From Kibdelosporangium philippinense (GTDB lineage: Bacteria > Actinomycetota > Actinomycetes > Mycobacteriales > Pseudonocardiaceae): a stretch of 64,000 bases of DNA. A model generated the notes under the pieces. That model was given only the letters and a program-made list of their open reading frames with translations. It had not been told where the DNA came from and did not search any database. Positions 12,263 to 19,958 of this stretch are shown here, piece by piece. Position numbers and translations under genes: made by a program. Position 1 is the stretch's first letter, and each line of letters starts with the position of its first letter. The stretch lies in NCBI RefSeq assembly GCF_021390435.2, contig NZ_JAJVCN010000004.1, forward strand, positions 2,026,501 to 2,090,500. Reading direction: 5' to 3'.

Positions 12263-12817
12263 ATGTCAACGGGTGCGATCATCGTCATCATCGTCGTGGT
12301 GGTGCTGGTGGCCGCTGCCGCGGTGTTCTTCCTGATGCCGCAGATGCGTAGTCAGCGTTTGCGTCGCAGGTTCGGCTCGTCCGAGTACGACCGGGTGGTG
12401 TCGAGCAACGGCGACGACAAGCGTGCGGCGGAAAAGGAGTTGGCCGACCGCGAAAGGCGGCACTCCGAATATGATCTTCACGCGCTAACCCCTGAACAAC
12501 ACGAGAGGTATCGCGTCGAGTGGACGCGGATCCAGGAGCACTTCGTCGAGGCGCCCGTCGAAGCGGTCGCCGAGGCTGACCGCCTTGTGAATGTCGTGGT
12601 CGCGGATATCGGATATCCGGCGGAGGGCTACGACCGGCAAATAGCTGATCTGTCTGTAGAACACGGTGGTGCGGTCGAGCATTACCGGTCCGCGCACGAC
12701 GTTCAGACCCGTTCCGACGCGAGCACAGATGATTTGCGCAAAGCCATGATCTCGTACCGCAAGGTGCTTGACGACCTGCTCGACCACCGGCCGCGGAAGG
12801 CGGTGCAGCGCGCATGA
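12263..12817 (+). CDS. Membrane-anchored small protein, paralogue A
   Basis: A 184-aa protein with one N-terminal membrane helix (IIVIIVVVVLVAAAAVFFLM, residues 6-25), a charged linker, and a conserved C-terminal helical domain: RYRVEWTRIQEHFVEAPVEA, AEADRLVNVVVADI, then DDLRKAMISYRKVLDDLL. The same domain recurs in the next gene, which starts inside this stop codon by a 4-nt overlap. The ATG has GGAGG at good spacing. I do not recognise a named function. The domain layout suggests a small paired complex, one partner anchored in the membrane and one soluble. Confidence 0.82.
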   Translation: MSTGAIIVIIVVVVLVAAAAVFFLMPQMRSQRLRRRFGSSEYDRVVSSNGDDKRAAEKELADRERRHSEYDLHALTPEQHERYRVEWTRIQEHFVEAPVEAVAEADRLVNVVVADIGYPAEGYDRQIADLSVEHGGAVEHYRSAHDVQTRSDASTDDLRKAMISYRKVLDDLLDHRPRKAVQRA

Positions 12818-13365
12818 CGACCTTCGATCCGAAGGACCGTAAGCACGACGAGGCCCAGCAGGTCGACGTGACCGATCGGGACCACACCGACCGGCCCCGT
12901 GCTGATCGAACGCAATCAGACAGAGCCCGGACCGATAGGGACGAGGTTCGCGGGCAGGACCGTACCGGCCAGGCCGAGTTGGGCAAGCACGACAAGGGCC
13001 GGCGGCAGACCGACGAGCCCGACGTTCGCGCTGAACAAGCCCGGACGCCGGAGACCCGGACGCTGGATACACAGGGTGCCGAGAACCAGGCGCCGGTCGC
13101 GGCCCGCTCGAAGCTGTTCGAGGAGACCGAGGCCGAGCAGTATCGGATGCAGTGGCGTGAGGTGCAGTCGAACTTCGTCGACGAACCCCGCGCGGCGGTC
13201 CGCGAGGCGGAGACGTTGGTGTCGCAGATGATGGACTCGCTGACGACCCAGCTGAACGAACAGAAACGCGCCTTGAAGAGCGGCGCGGACGGCGACGACA
13301 CCGAACAGTTGAGGGTGGCGATGCAGCGCTACCGCTCGTTGTTCGACCAGATGCTGCAGGTCTAG
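12814..13365 (+). CDS. Soluble charged small protein, paralogue B
   Basis: A 183-aa very hydrophilic protein. The first 90 residues are disordered and rich in D, R, E and Q. The C-terminal 85 residues repeat the domain of the preceding gene (QYRMQWREVQSNFVDEPRAA, EAETLVSQMMDSL, EQLRVAMQRYRSLFDQML). It has no membrane segment. Translation is coupled by ATGA overlap with paralogue A. The function is unknown; the shared domain and coupling argue for hetero-oligomer formation. Confidence 0.85.
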   Translation: MTTFDPKDRKHDEAQQVDVTDRDHTDRPRADRTQSDRARTDRDEVRGQDRTGQAELGKHDKGRRQTDEPDVRAEQARTPETRTLDTQGAENQAPVAARSKLFEETEAEQYRMQWREVQSNFVDEPRAAVREAETLVSQMMDSLTTQLNEQKRALKSGADGDDTEQLRVAMQRYRSLFDQMLQV

Positions 13366-13439
13366 GTCGCGGTTCGAACGGCCAGGCGATCGCGGTCGGG
13401 CATGTGAAACACGGCCAAGGTCCGGCGCGCCTGACCCGG

Positions 13440-13475
13440 CTCACGACTGTGATCGTTTTAGATCGGAGTCGTGAG
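13440..13475. promoter_or_regulatory. Hairpin overlapping the HNH nuclease start
   Basis: Arms CTCACGACT and AGTCGTGAG, with inner GATC pairs, form a 36-nt inverted repeat whose right arm contains the proposed GTG start at 13471. It could hide the start in the mRNA, act as an operator, or mean that translation begins slightly downstream. Confidence 0.5.
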
Positions 13476-14121
13476 CCGGACTCGTCCATCGACCGTGACA
13501 GCAGTCGCAGCGGTCGCCTTCCTGATCGTCGTCGCCGTGGTGTTCTGGTGGCTGAACAAGGCGGAGTCGACCGCGGATTCCCCCACGGTCCCAACGAGTT
13601 CCACGAACCTGGACGAGTTGGTGGTCGTGCCAGCCGGTTCGATGAGCGGCTACAGCCGTGACCGCTTCTCCCATTGGGCAGGGTCAGGAACAGGCGATTC
13701 CTGTGACGCACGGGAAATAGTGCTCCAGCGCCAAGGCACAGAGGTGGCACGGGACGCCCAATGCCGCGCGGTGTCAGGGAAGTGGGTCAGCCCGTACGAC
13801 GGCGTCGAAATCCGCAAAGCCGCGGACGTGGACATCGATCACGTCGTCCCACTGGCCGAGGCCTGGCGCTCCGGCGCGTCGCTATGGACGGACGAGCAGC
13901 GCAAGAAGTTCGCCAACGACCTGAGCAACCCACAGCTGATGGCGGTGACAGCGGCGTCGAACAGGTCGAAAGGCGACCAAGACCCCGGCACATGGAAGCC
14001 GCCAGCCAAGTCCTACTGGTGCACGTACGCGAAAAACTACGTTGCGGTAAAAGTGTTCTACAAACTGACCGTCGACACGAAGGAGCGCGACGGCCTCGCC
14101 ACAATGCTCGCGACCTGCTAG
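13471..14121 (+). CDS. Exported or membrane-anchored HNH endonuclease (DUF1524-type)
   Basis: A 216-aa protein with a hydrophobic N-terminal segment (VAFLIVVAVVFWWL, residues 14-27) that can act as signal peptide or anchor. A C-terminal nuclease domain follows, with VDIDHVVPLAEAWRSG (the DH metal/catalytic pair) and NPQLMAVTAASNRSKGDQDP. The core matches the GmrSD C-terminal/DUF1524 HNH pattern found in many secreted actinobacterial nucleases. Four cysteines suggest disulphides outside the membrane. It probably degrades extracellular DNA. It overlaps the convergent MDMPI gene by 4 nt at the stops. The start is uncertain because of the hairpin. Confidence 0.85.
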   Translation: MSRTRPSTVTAVAAVAFLIVVAVVFWWLNKAESTADSPTVPTSSTNLDELVVVPAGSMSGYSRDRFSHWAGSGTGDSCDAREIVLQRQGTEVARDAQCRAVSGKWVSPYDGVEIRKAADVDIDHVVPLAEAWRSGASLWTDEQRKKFANDLSNPQLMAVTAASNRSKGDQDPGTWKPPAKSYWCTYAKNYVAVKVFYKLTVDTKERDGLATMLATC

Positions 14122-14924
14122 ATCGTGAAGGTCAGCGCGAAGGCGACGTGTTCGGCCAGATCCCGGTCGCCCTTCGGCTCAGTCTGATCGAACCCTACGT
14201 CTGTGGGGATGCGGCCACCGGCCATACGCGTGAACACGGTCGACGACATCGTCAAAGACGCGGTCGCGGGTCCGGGCAACGATGGCACCACGGCGGCGCG
14301 GCCATTGATGGCAACGTGGATCTGCCGGTTGACCGGGCCGTTGAGGTTGAACGTGACCGATGATCCTTGGGGCGCCTTGGCTTTCTTGCCGACGATGTAG
14401 CCGAGGGCCAGCGTGATCTCGTCGATCGAGAGCTCGGCTCCGGCGCCCGATTCGTTGCCGCGCCGGTCGACCGCTTCACGGATGTCCTGCTCGTGCATCC
14501 AGCAGTCGAAGACCCTGATCTGCATGAATCGGGCGTAGGTGCCCTGTCCGGCCGGTGTCCATGATGGTGCTGAGAAGTCCTCTTCGGACATCGCGGTCAG
14601 TGCTTCGGCGCGGGTGGCGGTGATTTCACGGAACCGGCGCAGGACTTCGGCGGGGGACTGGCTGCGCATCCATTCCACCCAGCATTCGTTTACCGCGCCG
14701 ATTTCGTTGCGTACGTGGGAATACGCGCTGACGTCCGGCTGGATCGGCGGCTGCTTGCCGGACAGGCCCAGTTCCGCGCCGACGATGTGGGCGACGACGT
14801 CCTGGACTGTCCAGCCTGGCAAAGATGTTGGCGCTGTCCATTGTTCGGTGGGTAGGTCGGCAAGGAGCGTGTCGATTGATGACCATTCGTCGATCAGGGT
14901 GGTGACGATCTGCGCCTTGGTCAT
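14118..14924 (-). CDS. TIGR03086/MDMPI-family (mycothiol-type DinB) protein
   Basis: A 268-aa protein with an N-terminal DinB-like four-helix domain: EWSSIDTLLADLPTEQW, SLPGWTVQDVVAHIVGAEL, and HEQDIREAV, whose histidines are the expected metal ligands. A C-terminal SCP-like domain carries GSSVTFNLNGPVNRQIHVAI. Relatives include mycothiol-dependent maleylpyruvate isomerase. Start and stop overlap by 4 nt with the DsbA-like gene upstream, so the two are translated together. The two neighbours suggest thiol-dependent detoxification, but the substrate is unknown. Confidence 0.87.
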   Translation of the reverse strand: MTKAQIVTTLIDEWSSIDTLLADLPTEQWTAPTSLPGWTVQDVVAHIVGAELGLSGKQPPIQPDVSAYSHVRNEIGAVNECWVEWMRSQSPAEVLRRFREITATRAEALTAMSEEDFSAPSWTPAGQGTYARFMQIRVFDCWMHEQDIREAVDRRGNESGAGAELSIDEITLALGYIVGKKAKAPQGSSVTFNLNGPVNRQIHVAINGRAAVVPSLPGPATASLTMSSTVFTRMAGGRIPTDVGFDQTEPKGDRDLAEHVAFALTFTI

Positions 14925-15604
14925 GCTGTCCCTCCAGAGAAATCGATGATCTCGCCGCGGTTCACGCTCACCCAGTCACGGCCACTGAGATACGGTTGCA
15001 GCGTGCGGGCGATCAGTTCTTGATCAGCTTGGGCCTTGGGGCGTTGCAGTTCATAGACATGGGGCAGGTCGGCCATTCCGGTGACCACGTTCCACAGCTT
15101 CAACGCGTCTTCACCACGCGGCGGATTGACCAAGACGGGCCCGAAAAGCGTTTGCCCATCGGCGAAAAACAGCGTTGGCACGCCGAAACCGCCCGCGTCG
15201 ATCACGCGTTGGTGATCCGCCCGCACCTCGTCATGCGTTGTCGGGTCGGTGATTGCCTGCTCCAGAACACGAGGATCGTCCAACATGGCACGCGCGACTT
15301 CGGGATCATGCGGTTTCTCGCCGCGAACGTGCAGCGCTTCACCGATCCGGGCATACCACGTATCGAGCGAGGCCATGCTTTGCCGACGCAGCGTCGCACC
15401 AATCCGCATCAGCGACCAACCGTACGACCATTCCCGTTCCCACGGGTGTTTCTTGCCCTCGAAACGATTGACTTCTTCGAGGCTGAAAAAGCGCCAGTTG
15501 ATCGTGATTCCGAGCTGTGCGCGGACGTCACGCAGCCATACCGAGGTCTGGTAGGCGAACGGGCACATCGGGTCGAAATGGAAGTCCACAGTGGAGCGTG
15601 TCAC
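14921..15604 (-). CDS. DsbA-family thioredoxin-fold oxidoreductase with single-cysteine motif
   Basis: A 227-aa cytoplasmic protein with DFHFDPMCPFAYQTSVWLRD at the N-terminus and GFGVPTLFFADGQTLFGPVL near residue 155, the cis-proline loop. The block FGPVLVNPPRGEDALKLWNV resembles mycothiol-dependent nitroreductases of the Rv2466c type. The active site is CPFA rather than CPWC, leaving one cysteine only. That suggests a mycothiol-linked monothiol or isomerase mechanism. It overlaps both neighbours by 4 nt (TetR upstream, MDMPI downstream), forming one translational unit. Confidence 0.87.
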   Translation of the reverse strand: MTRSTVDFHFDPMCPFAYQTSVWLRDVRAQLGITINWRFFSLEEVNRFEGKKHPWEREWSYGWSLMRIGATLRRQSMASLDTWYARIGEALHVRGEKPHDPEVARAMLDDPRVLEQAITDPTTHDEVRADHQRVIDAGGFGVPTLFFADGQTLFGPVLVNPPRGEDALKLWNVVTGMADLPHVYELQRPKAQADQELIARTLQPYLSGRDWVSVNRGEIIDFSGGTA

Positions 15605-16167
15605 ACCCGCTCCTTCAGGTTGACGCTGATCAAGGCCCGCACACCGGCGGCGATCTCGGCCGCGGGCCGCAGCCGGACCTTGGCGATCAGGATCTGGCCC
15701 TGGATCTGGGCGAGGATCATCTGTGCCAGCTGCTCAGGGGTGACGCCATCACGCAACTCGACCGTCGAGCACGCGGCGATCAGCCGTTTCTCCCACCGGT
15801 CGAAAACCCGCGCCACGTGAGCGCGCAGTTCGTCGTCGGTGGTGGAGAGCTCGGCGGCGAGGTTGCCGAACGGGCAGCCCACGATCCGGCCAAACCGTTC
15901 CTCGAACTTGCCTTGGACGTGCGCGACCGCACCCGCCACCGCGTAGAGGCCGTCCGATTCGGCCTCGTCGAAACGCTTGTCGAACTCGGCCGCGTGCTGA
16001 TCGATCACGGCCATCGCAAGCTCGGACTTCGACGGGAAGAAGTGGTAGAAGCTGCCCTTGTGTACTTCGGCCGCTGTGCACAGGTCGGTGATCCCGACCG
16101 AGGTGTAGCTGCGGGTCAGGAACAACTTGGCTGCCGACCGGACGATCCGGTCCCGCGACACGACCAT
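15601..16167 (-). CDS. TetR-family transcriptional regulator
   Basis: A 188-aa regulator with helix-turn-helix GITDLCTAAEVHKGSFYHFFPSKSE near residues 23-47 and a C-terminal domain containing GCPFGNLAAEL, typical of TetR_C members that sense electrophiles or lipophilic compounds. It is the first gene of a tightly overlapped unit with the DsbA and MDMPI genes. A perfect palindrome sits across its own -10 region, so autoregulation is very likely. The ATG lies 6 nt after the proposed -10, implying a leaderless mRNA. Confidence 0.92.
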   Translation of the reverse strand: MVVSRDRIVRSAAKLFLTRSYTSVGITDLCTAAEVHKGSFYHFFPSKSELAMAVIDQHAAEFDKRFDEAESDGLYAVAGAVAHVQGKFEERFGRIVGCPFGNLAAELSTTDDELRAHVARVFDRWEKRLIAACSTVELRDGVTPEQLAQMILAQIQGQILIAKVRLRPAAEIAAGVRALISVNLKERV

Positions 16168-16170
16168 GCC

Positions 16171-16203
16171 CGCACGCTAGCGTGCGCTTGACTGACCGGT
16201 CAA
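16171..16203 (-). promoter_or_regulatory. tetR promoter with overlapping palindromic operator
   Basis: On the minus strand TTGACC (16203-16198) and TAGCGT (16179-16174) are 18 bp apart. The perfect palindrome CGCACGCTAGCGTGCG (16171-16186) covers the -10, and the tetR ATG follows at 16167. The element overlaps the end of the MFS gene, whose TAG stop is inside the palindrome. A bound TetR dimer would block this promoter. Confidence 0.7.
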
Positions 16204-17319
16204 CTGGTTCACCGGCTCCGGCAGGCGGCGTGCCATCAGCCAGCTCAGGACGGGCAAAACGAGCAACGGGGTGAGTGCTGTCTGCAGCGACGTGCGGTCG
16301 GCGATGGTCCCGATGAGGGGACTGGCGACTCCGCCGACGCTGACAGTCAGCCCGAGGGTGACGCCGCTGGCGGTGCCGACCCGCGTGGGCAGGTAATCCT
16401 GAGCGAGCGTGATCTGCAAGGAGAACGGGATGTACAGCCCTGCCGACGTGAGCACGACGAACAGATAGAACGCCGGACCGGGTACGAACACAACCCCAGC
16501 AACAGCGACGACAGTGGCCAGGTACGAGTGGCGCAGCACAGTGACCCGGTCCCAGCGATCGGCCAGCCTGCTGCCGATGATCGCGCCCACGGCCCCGCCG
16601 AGGAACAGCAGGAACAGCGCGACCGTGCCATTGGCGCCGCGTTGCTGGGCGTAGAGCGAGATGAACGTGCTCAGCCCGATGAACACGATCGACCGGAAGA
16701 TCACGGCCAACGACAGCTTTCCGAACGAGACCTTGTCATCGACTCCCGTGCCCGTGGATCGGGTGCTGGCGCGGGCGGGCAGGTCGAGTGTGCGCACAAC
16801 AGCCAAGCACAGCACGCTGCCGACGAGCGCGGGAACAACGAGTAGTGGCGTCCATCGCAGGCCGCCAACGGACATCGCGCCAGCGACCATGATCGGCGCG
16901 ACGGCGAACCCGAGGTTGCCGCCAAGAGAGAACCAACCCATCGCGGTATGCCTGCCACCGCTGGCAATCCTGGCTACCCGGGCCGATTCCGGGTGGTACG
17001 CGGCCACACCAATCCCCGATATCGCAACGAAAACCAGCGTCAGCGCGTACGAACCGCTGACACCACTGAGCGCGATCCCAACCCCGCCAAGGATCGTGCT
17101 CAACGGCAGCAGCCACGGCATCGACCACCGATCGGTCAGTACACCGAAAAGTGGCTGCGCCACCGAGGAAAGCAGTGACGCCGCGAGTACGATGCCCGAC
17201 GCGCACGCGTAACCATAGGCGCGCTCGGCCACGAAGAACGGCACCAGCGCGGCCACCGAACCCTGGTAGACGTCCACGCAGGCGTGCCCGACCGAGATCA
17301 GAACGATCGACTTTCTCAC
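16177..17319 (-). CDS. MFS transporter, fosmidomycin-resistance (Fsr)-like
   Basis: A 380-aa, 12-helix major facilitator. Residues about 8-30 read SVGHACVDVYQGSVAALVPFF, and IGVAAYHPESARVARIASGG (about 111-130) is the characteristic AYHPE segment of the Fsr drug-efflux group. The frame opens upstream to 17391, but GTG 17319 places the start directly before the first helix. It is divergent from an AraC regulator 54 bp away and is followed by tetR after 9 bp. Export of a small toxic compound fits both the family and the detoxification-like genes behind it. Confidence 0.9.
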   Translation of the reverse strand: MRKSIVLISVGHACVDVYQGSVAALVPFFVAERAYGYACASGIVLAASLLSSVAQPLFGVLTDRWSMPWLLPLSTILGGVGIALSGVSGSYALTLVFVAISGIGVAAYHPESARVARIASGGRHTAMGWFSLGGNLGFAVAPIMVAGAMSVGGLRWTPLLVVPALVGSVLCLAVVRTLDLPARASTRSTGTGVDDKVSFGKLSLAVIFRSIVFIGLSTFISLYAQQRGANGTVALFLLFLGGAVGAIIGSRLADRWDRVTVLRHSYLATVVAVAGVVFVPGPAFYLFVVLTSAGLYIPFSLQITLAQDYLPTRVGTASGVTLGLTVSVGGVASPLIGTIADRTSLQTALTPLLVLPVLSWLMARRLPEPVNQLTGQSSAR

Positions 17320-17373
17320 GGCACCATGATCGTTCCAGCCAGTAGTGTCGCGCTTCCGATAAAATGCCAACCA

Positions 17374-18135
17374 ATGCAGAAAATCCGCCACCTACCCGCG
17401 GCGCCGACGCGAGTCCAGACATTGGCCCATGGCGCGGGAATCGACGCGCACAGCCACGACGATCACCAGATCGTCTATGCAGGGCAAGGCGTGCTGGCGG
17501 TGACGACCGATCGCGGATGCTGGGTCGCCCCGGCCACCCGGGCGATCTGGGTACCGGCCGGAACCGTGCACTCCCATCAGGCCCACGGCCAGCTTGAACT
17601 GCACCTGGTCGGCCTGCCCGACAACCCGTTGCGCCTCACCGAACCCAGCGTGCTCGCCGTCGGACCGTTGCTGCGCGAGCTGATCCTCGCCTACACCCGC
17701 CCGCGACACACCGACACGCCCGAAAGGCGCCGCTTGCGTGCGGTGCTGCTTGACCAGTTGCGTGCCTCACCGCAGCAACCTCTGTACTTGCCGACCCCGA
17801 CTGATCCCAGGGTTCGCGCTCTGTGCGCGATCCTGCACGACGACCCGGCCGACTCCCGGACCCTGGCGGCGCTTGGCACGCAGGTCGGCGCCAGTGACCG
17901 CACCCTGAGCCGGTTGTTCAAGGCCGACCTCGGCATGACGTTTCCGCAGTGGCGCACCCAGTTGCGGCTCTACCGCGCCTTGGTCCTGCTGGCCGAGAAC
18001 ACCCCGGTGACCGCCGTCGCGCACATGTGCGGCTGGTCGTCGGCCAGCGCGTTCATCGACGTGTTCCGGCGCGCCTTCGGCCATACCCCAGGGGCACACA
18101 ATTCAGGGTTCCTGCCCGATGTGGCGGTGCGCTGA
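17374..18135 (+). CDS. AraC-family transcriptional regulator with cupin sensor domain
   Basis: A 253-aa regulator. The N-terminal cupin has AHSHDDHQIVYAGQGVLAVT, WVAPATRAIWVPAGTVHSHQ. The C-terminal double helix-turn-helix has LGTQVGASDRTLSRLFKADLG and VTAVAHMCGWSSASAFIDVFRRAFGHTPG. The type is often found controlling a divergent MFS exporter, exactly as here. I chose ATG 17374 over ATG 17326 because a GATAAAAT -10-like box lies between them. The inducer is unknown. Confidence 0.92.
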   Translation: MQKIRHLPAAPTRVQTLAHGAGIDAHSHDDHQIVYAGQGVLAVTTDRGCWVAPATRAIWVPAGTVHSHQAHGQLELHLVGLPDNPLRLTEPSVLAVGPLLRELILAYTRPRHTDTPERRRLRAVLLDQLRASPQQPLYLPTPTDPRVRALCAILHDDPADSRTLAALGTQVGASDRTLSRLFKADLGMTFPQWRTQLRLYRALVLLAENTPVTAVAHMCGWSSASAFIDVFRRAFGHTPGAHNSGFLPDVAVR

Positions 18136-18153
18136 CCCCGGCACACTCGCGGG

Positions 18154-19203
18154 GTGGCGGAGTGGACAAAGGACACGTTGTGGGCCGGGGCCGTGCTGGC
18201 GGGCGTCCTCGTACTGACGATCGTGCAAGGCCCGCCGCTGGAGTGGACTGGCACCGTCGCGATCACGCTGACCTGCGGGTTGCTGGTATTTCGCAGGAAG
18301 TATCCAGTCTGGGTCACGGTCGGCACGATCATCGGCTGCGGCATCTACTATCCGTTCGTCGGCAGCGCGGGACCATTGCTCGCGGTGTACGTGATCGCGC
18401 TCTATTCCGTTGCGGCGGTGGGAAAAATCGTGGTCGCGGTGTCGTTCGCGACGGTCTCGATGGCGGCCATTGTGGTTGGCGAGATCTACAGCCCGATCCG
18501 GCACGTCGACAACATCGCCCTGTTCATGCTGGTCGGCTGGCTGGTCGCGGTGATCGCGCTCGGCGCGGTCCGCAGCAGCCGCAGAGCCTTGGTGTCAGAA
18601 GCGGAGAAACGAGCCGCCGGGGACGAGCGGCTGCGCATCGCCCGCGAGTTGCACGATGTCCTGGCGCACAACATCTCCCTGATCAACGTGCAGGCCAGCG
18701 CGGCCTTGCATCGGGGCAACCAGGAAACCGAGGCCCTCGAAGCCGTCAAACAGGCCAGCAAGCAAGCCCTCAAAGAACTCCGGGCCACGCTCGGCGTGCT
18801 CAGGCACGTCGACGAACAGGCCCCGACGGCTCCACCTGGCCTGAGCCAGCTGCACGACCTGGTCGAACGAACCAGGGCGACAGGATTGCAGGTCACGGTC
18901 GACGGCGAGCCCCGGCCGCTGCCACCCGAGGTCGATCTGGCCGCGTACCGGATCATCCAGGAAGCGCTGACCAACGTGACCAGGCATGCCTCCGCTCGGG
19001 CGGTGAACGTCCGGATCCACTATGGAGACAAGGATATGCGAGTACAGGTCGATGACGACGGTCGTGGCGGGAAAGTTCTGGCGGGCAACGGAATCCGAGG
19101 GATGACCGAGCGTGCACGATCACTGGGCGGCGATCTTTCTGTACACAGTGGAACGGGTGGCGTGCGGCTTGAAGCCCGGCTGCCGATGGGAGCAAGCGAA
19201 TGA
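18154..19203 (+). CDS. NarL-type sensor histidine kinase
   Basis: A 349-aa membrane kinase. Five to six hydrophobic segments fill residues 8-150. A HisKA_3 dimerisation domain follows with RLRIARELHDVLAHNISLIN (phospho-His near residue 168). The ATPase domain has YRIIQEALTNVTRHA (N box) and VQVDDDGRGG, NGIRGMTERARSLGG (G boxes). It overlaps the response regulator gene by 4 nt, making a standard two-component pair. The MMPL exporter 100 bp further on is a likely target. The GTG start lies only 18 bp after the AraC stop. Confidence 0.95.
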   Translation: MAEWTKDTLWAGAVLAGVLVLTIVQGPPLEWTGTVAITLTCGLLVFRRKYPVWVTVGTIIGCGIYYPFVGSAGPLLAVYVIALYSVAAVGKIVVAVSFATVSMAAIVVGEIYSPIRHVDNIALFMLVGWLVAVIALGAVRSSRRALVSEAEKRAAGDERLRIARELHDVLAHNISLINVQASAALHRGNQETEALEAVKQASKQALKELRATLGVLRHVDEQAPTAPPGLSQLHDLVERTRATGLQVTVDGEPRPLPPEVDLAAYRIIQEALTNVTRHASARAVNVRIHYGDKDMRVQVDDDGRGGKVLAGNGIRGMTERARSLGGDLSVHSGTGGVRLEARLPMGASE

Positions 19204-19859
19204 TCAGGGTCCTGCTTGCTGACGATCAGCGGCTTGTCCGCGCCGGTTTCAAGTCCATTCTGGATGGTGAGAGTGACATCGAGGTGATCGCTGAGGCAGC
19301 TGACGGCACCGACGCGATCAGCCAGACCCGCGCGCTCAAGCCGGATGTCGTGCTGATGGACATCCGGATGCCTGAACTCGACGGCCTCGCCGCGACCCGT
19401 GAAGTCGTCAAGCACTCGGGCGTCCGGGTGATCATCCTGACCACGTTCGACCTGGACGAATACGTTTACGGCGCGTTACGCGCCGGGGCAAGCGGGTTTC
19501 TGGTCAAGGACACCGAACCGATGGAACTCATCCACGCCGTGCGCGTGGTGGCCAGGGGAGACGCACTGCTGGCACCGGCCGTGACCCGCAAGTTGATCGC
19601 CGAATTCGCGGGGCGCGTGGCCCGCCCGGCGCCGAGTCCGCGGCTGAACTCGTTGACCGAGCGGGAACGCGAGGTGATGACCCTGGTCGCGGGAGGGTTG
19701 TCCAACGACGAGATCGCCTCGAAGCTCGTGCTCAGTCCGGCAACGGCGAAAACCCACGTCAGCCGGATCATGACCAAGCTGGACGTGCGCGACCGCGCGC
19801 AGTTGGTCGTGTTGGCCTACGAGTCGGCCATGATCACGCCTGGGTGGATGTCAACCTAG
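19200..19859 (+). CDS. NarL/LuxR-family response regulator
   Basis: A 219-aa regulator with a receiver domain (ADDQRLVRAGF, phospho-Asp in VVLMDIRMPELDG near residue 54, Lys in FLVKDTEP) and a C-terminal LuxR helix-turn-helix (LTEREREVMTLVAGGLSNDE, LSPATAKTHVSRIMTKLDVR). It is translationally coupled to the kinase. It probably activates the following MMPL gene, as such pairs often do in actinomycetes. Confidence 0.96.
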   Translation: MIRVLLADDQRLVRAGFKSILDGESDIEVIAEAADGTDAISQTRALKPDVVLMDIRMPELDGLAATREVVKHSGVRVIILTTFDLDEYVYGALRAGASGFLVKDTEPMELIHAVRVVARGDALLAPAVTRKLIAEFAGRVARPAPSPRLNSLTEREREVMTLVAGGLSNDEIASKLVLSPATAKTHVSRIMTKLDVRDRAQLVVLAYESAMITPGWMST

Positions 19860-19958
19860 GGCGTACGGGATCGCCAGTAGGGAACAACTGGGGGAGTAGC
19901 CGAACTGTCCGCTTTGGCCTGACGACCGCAACCTGGTGCGTAGCCGACTCTTTTCGCC

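Noticed and set aside
13370..13400. GGTTCGAAC, resembling a tRNA T-loop
   Set aside because: The flanking bases do not form a T-stem and no anticodon or acceptor arms are present upstream.
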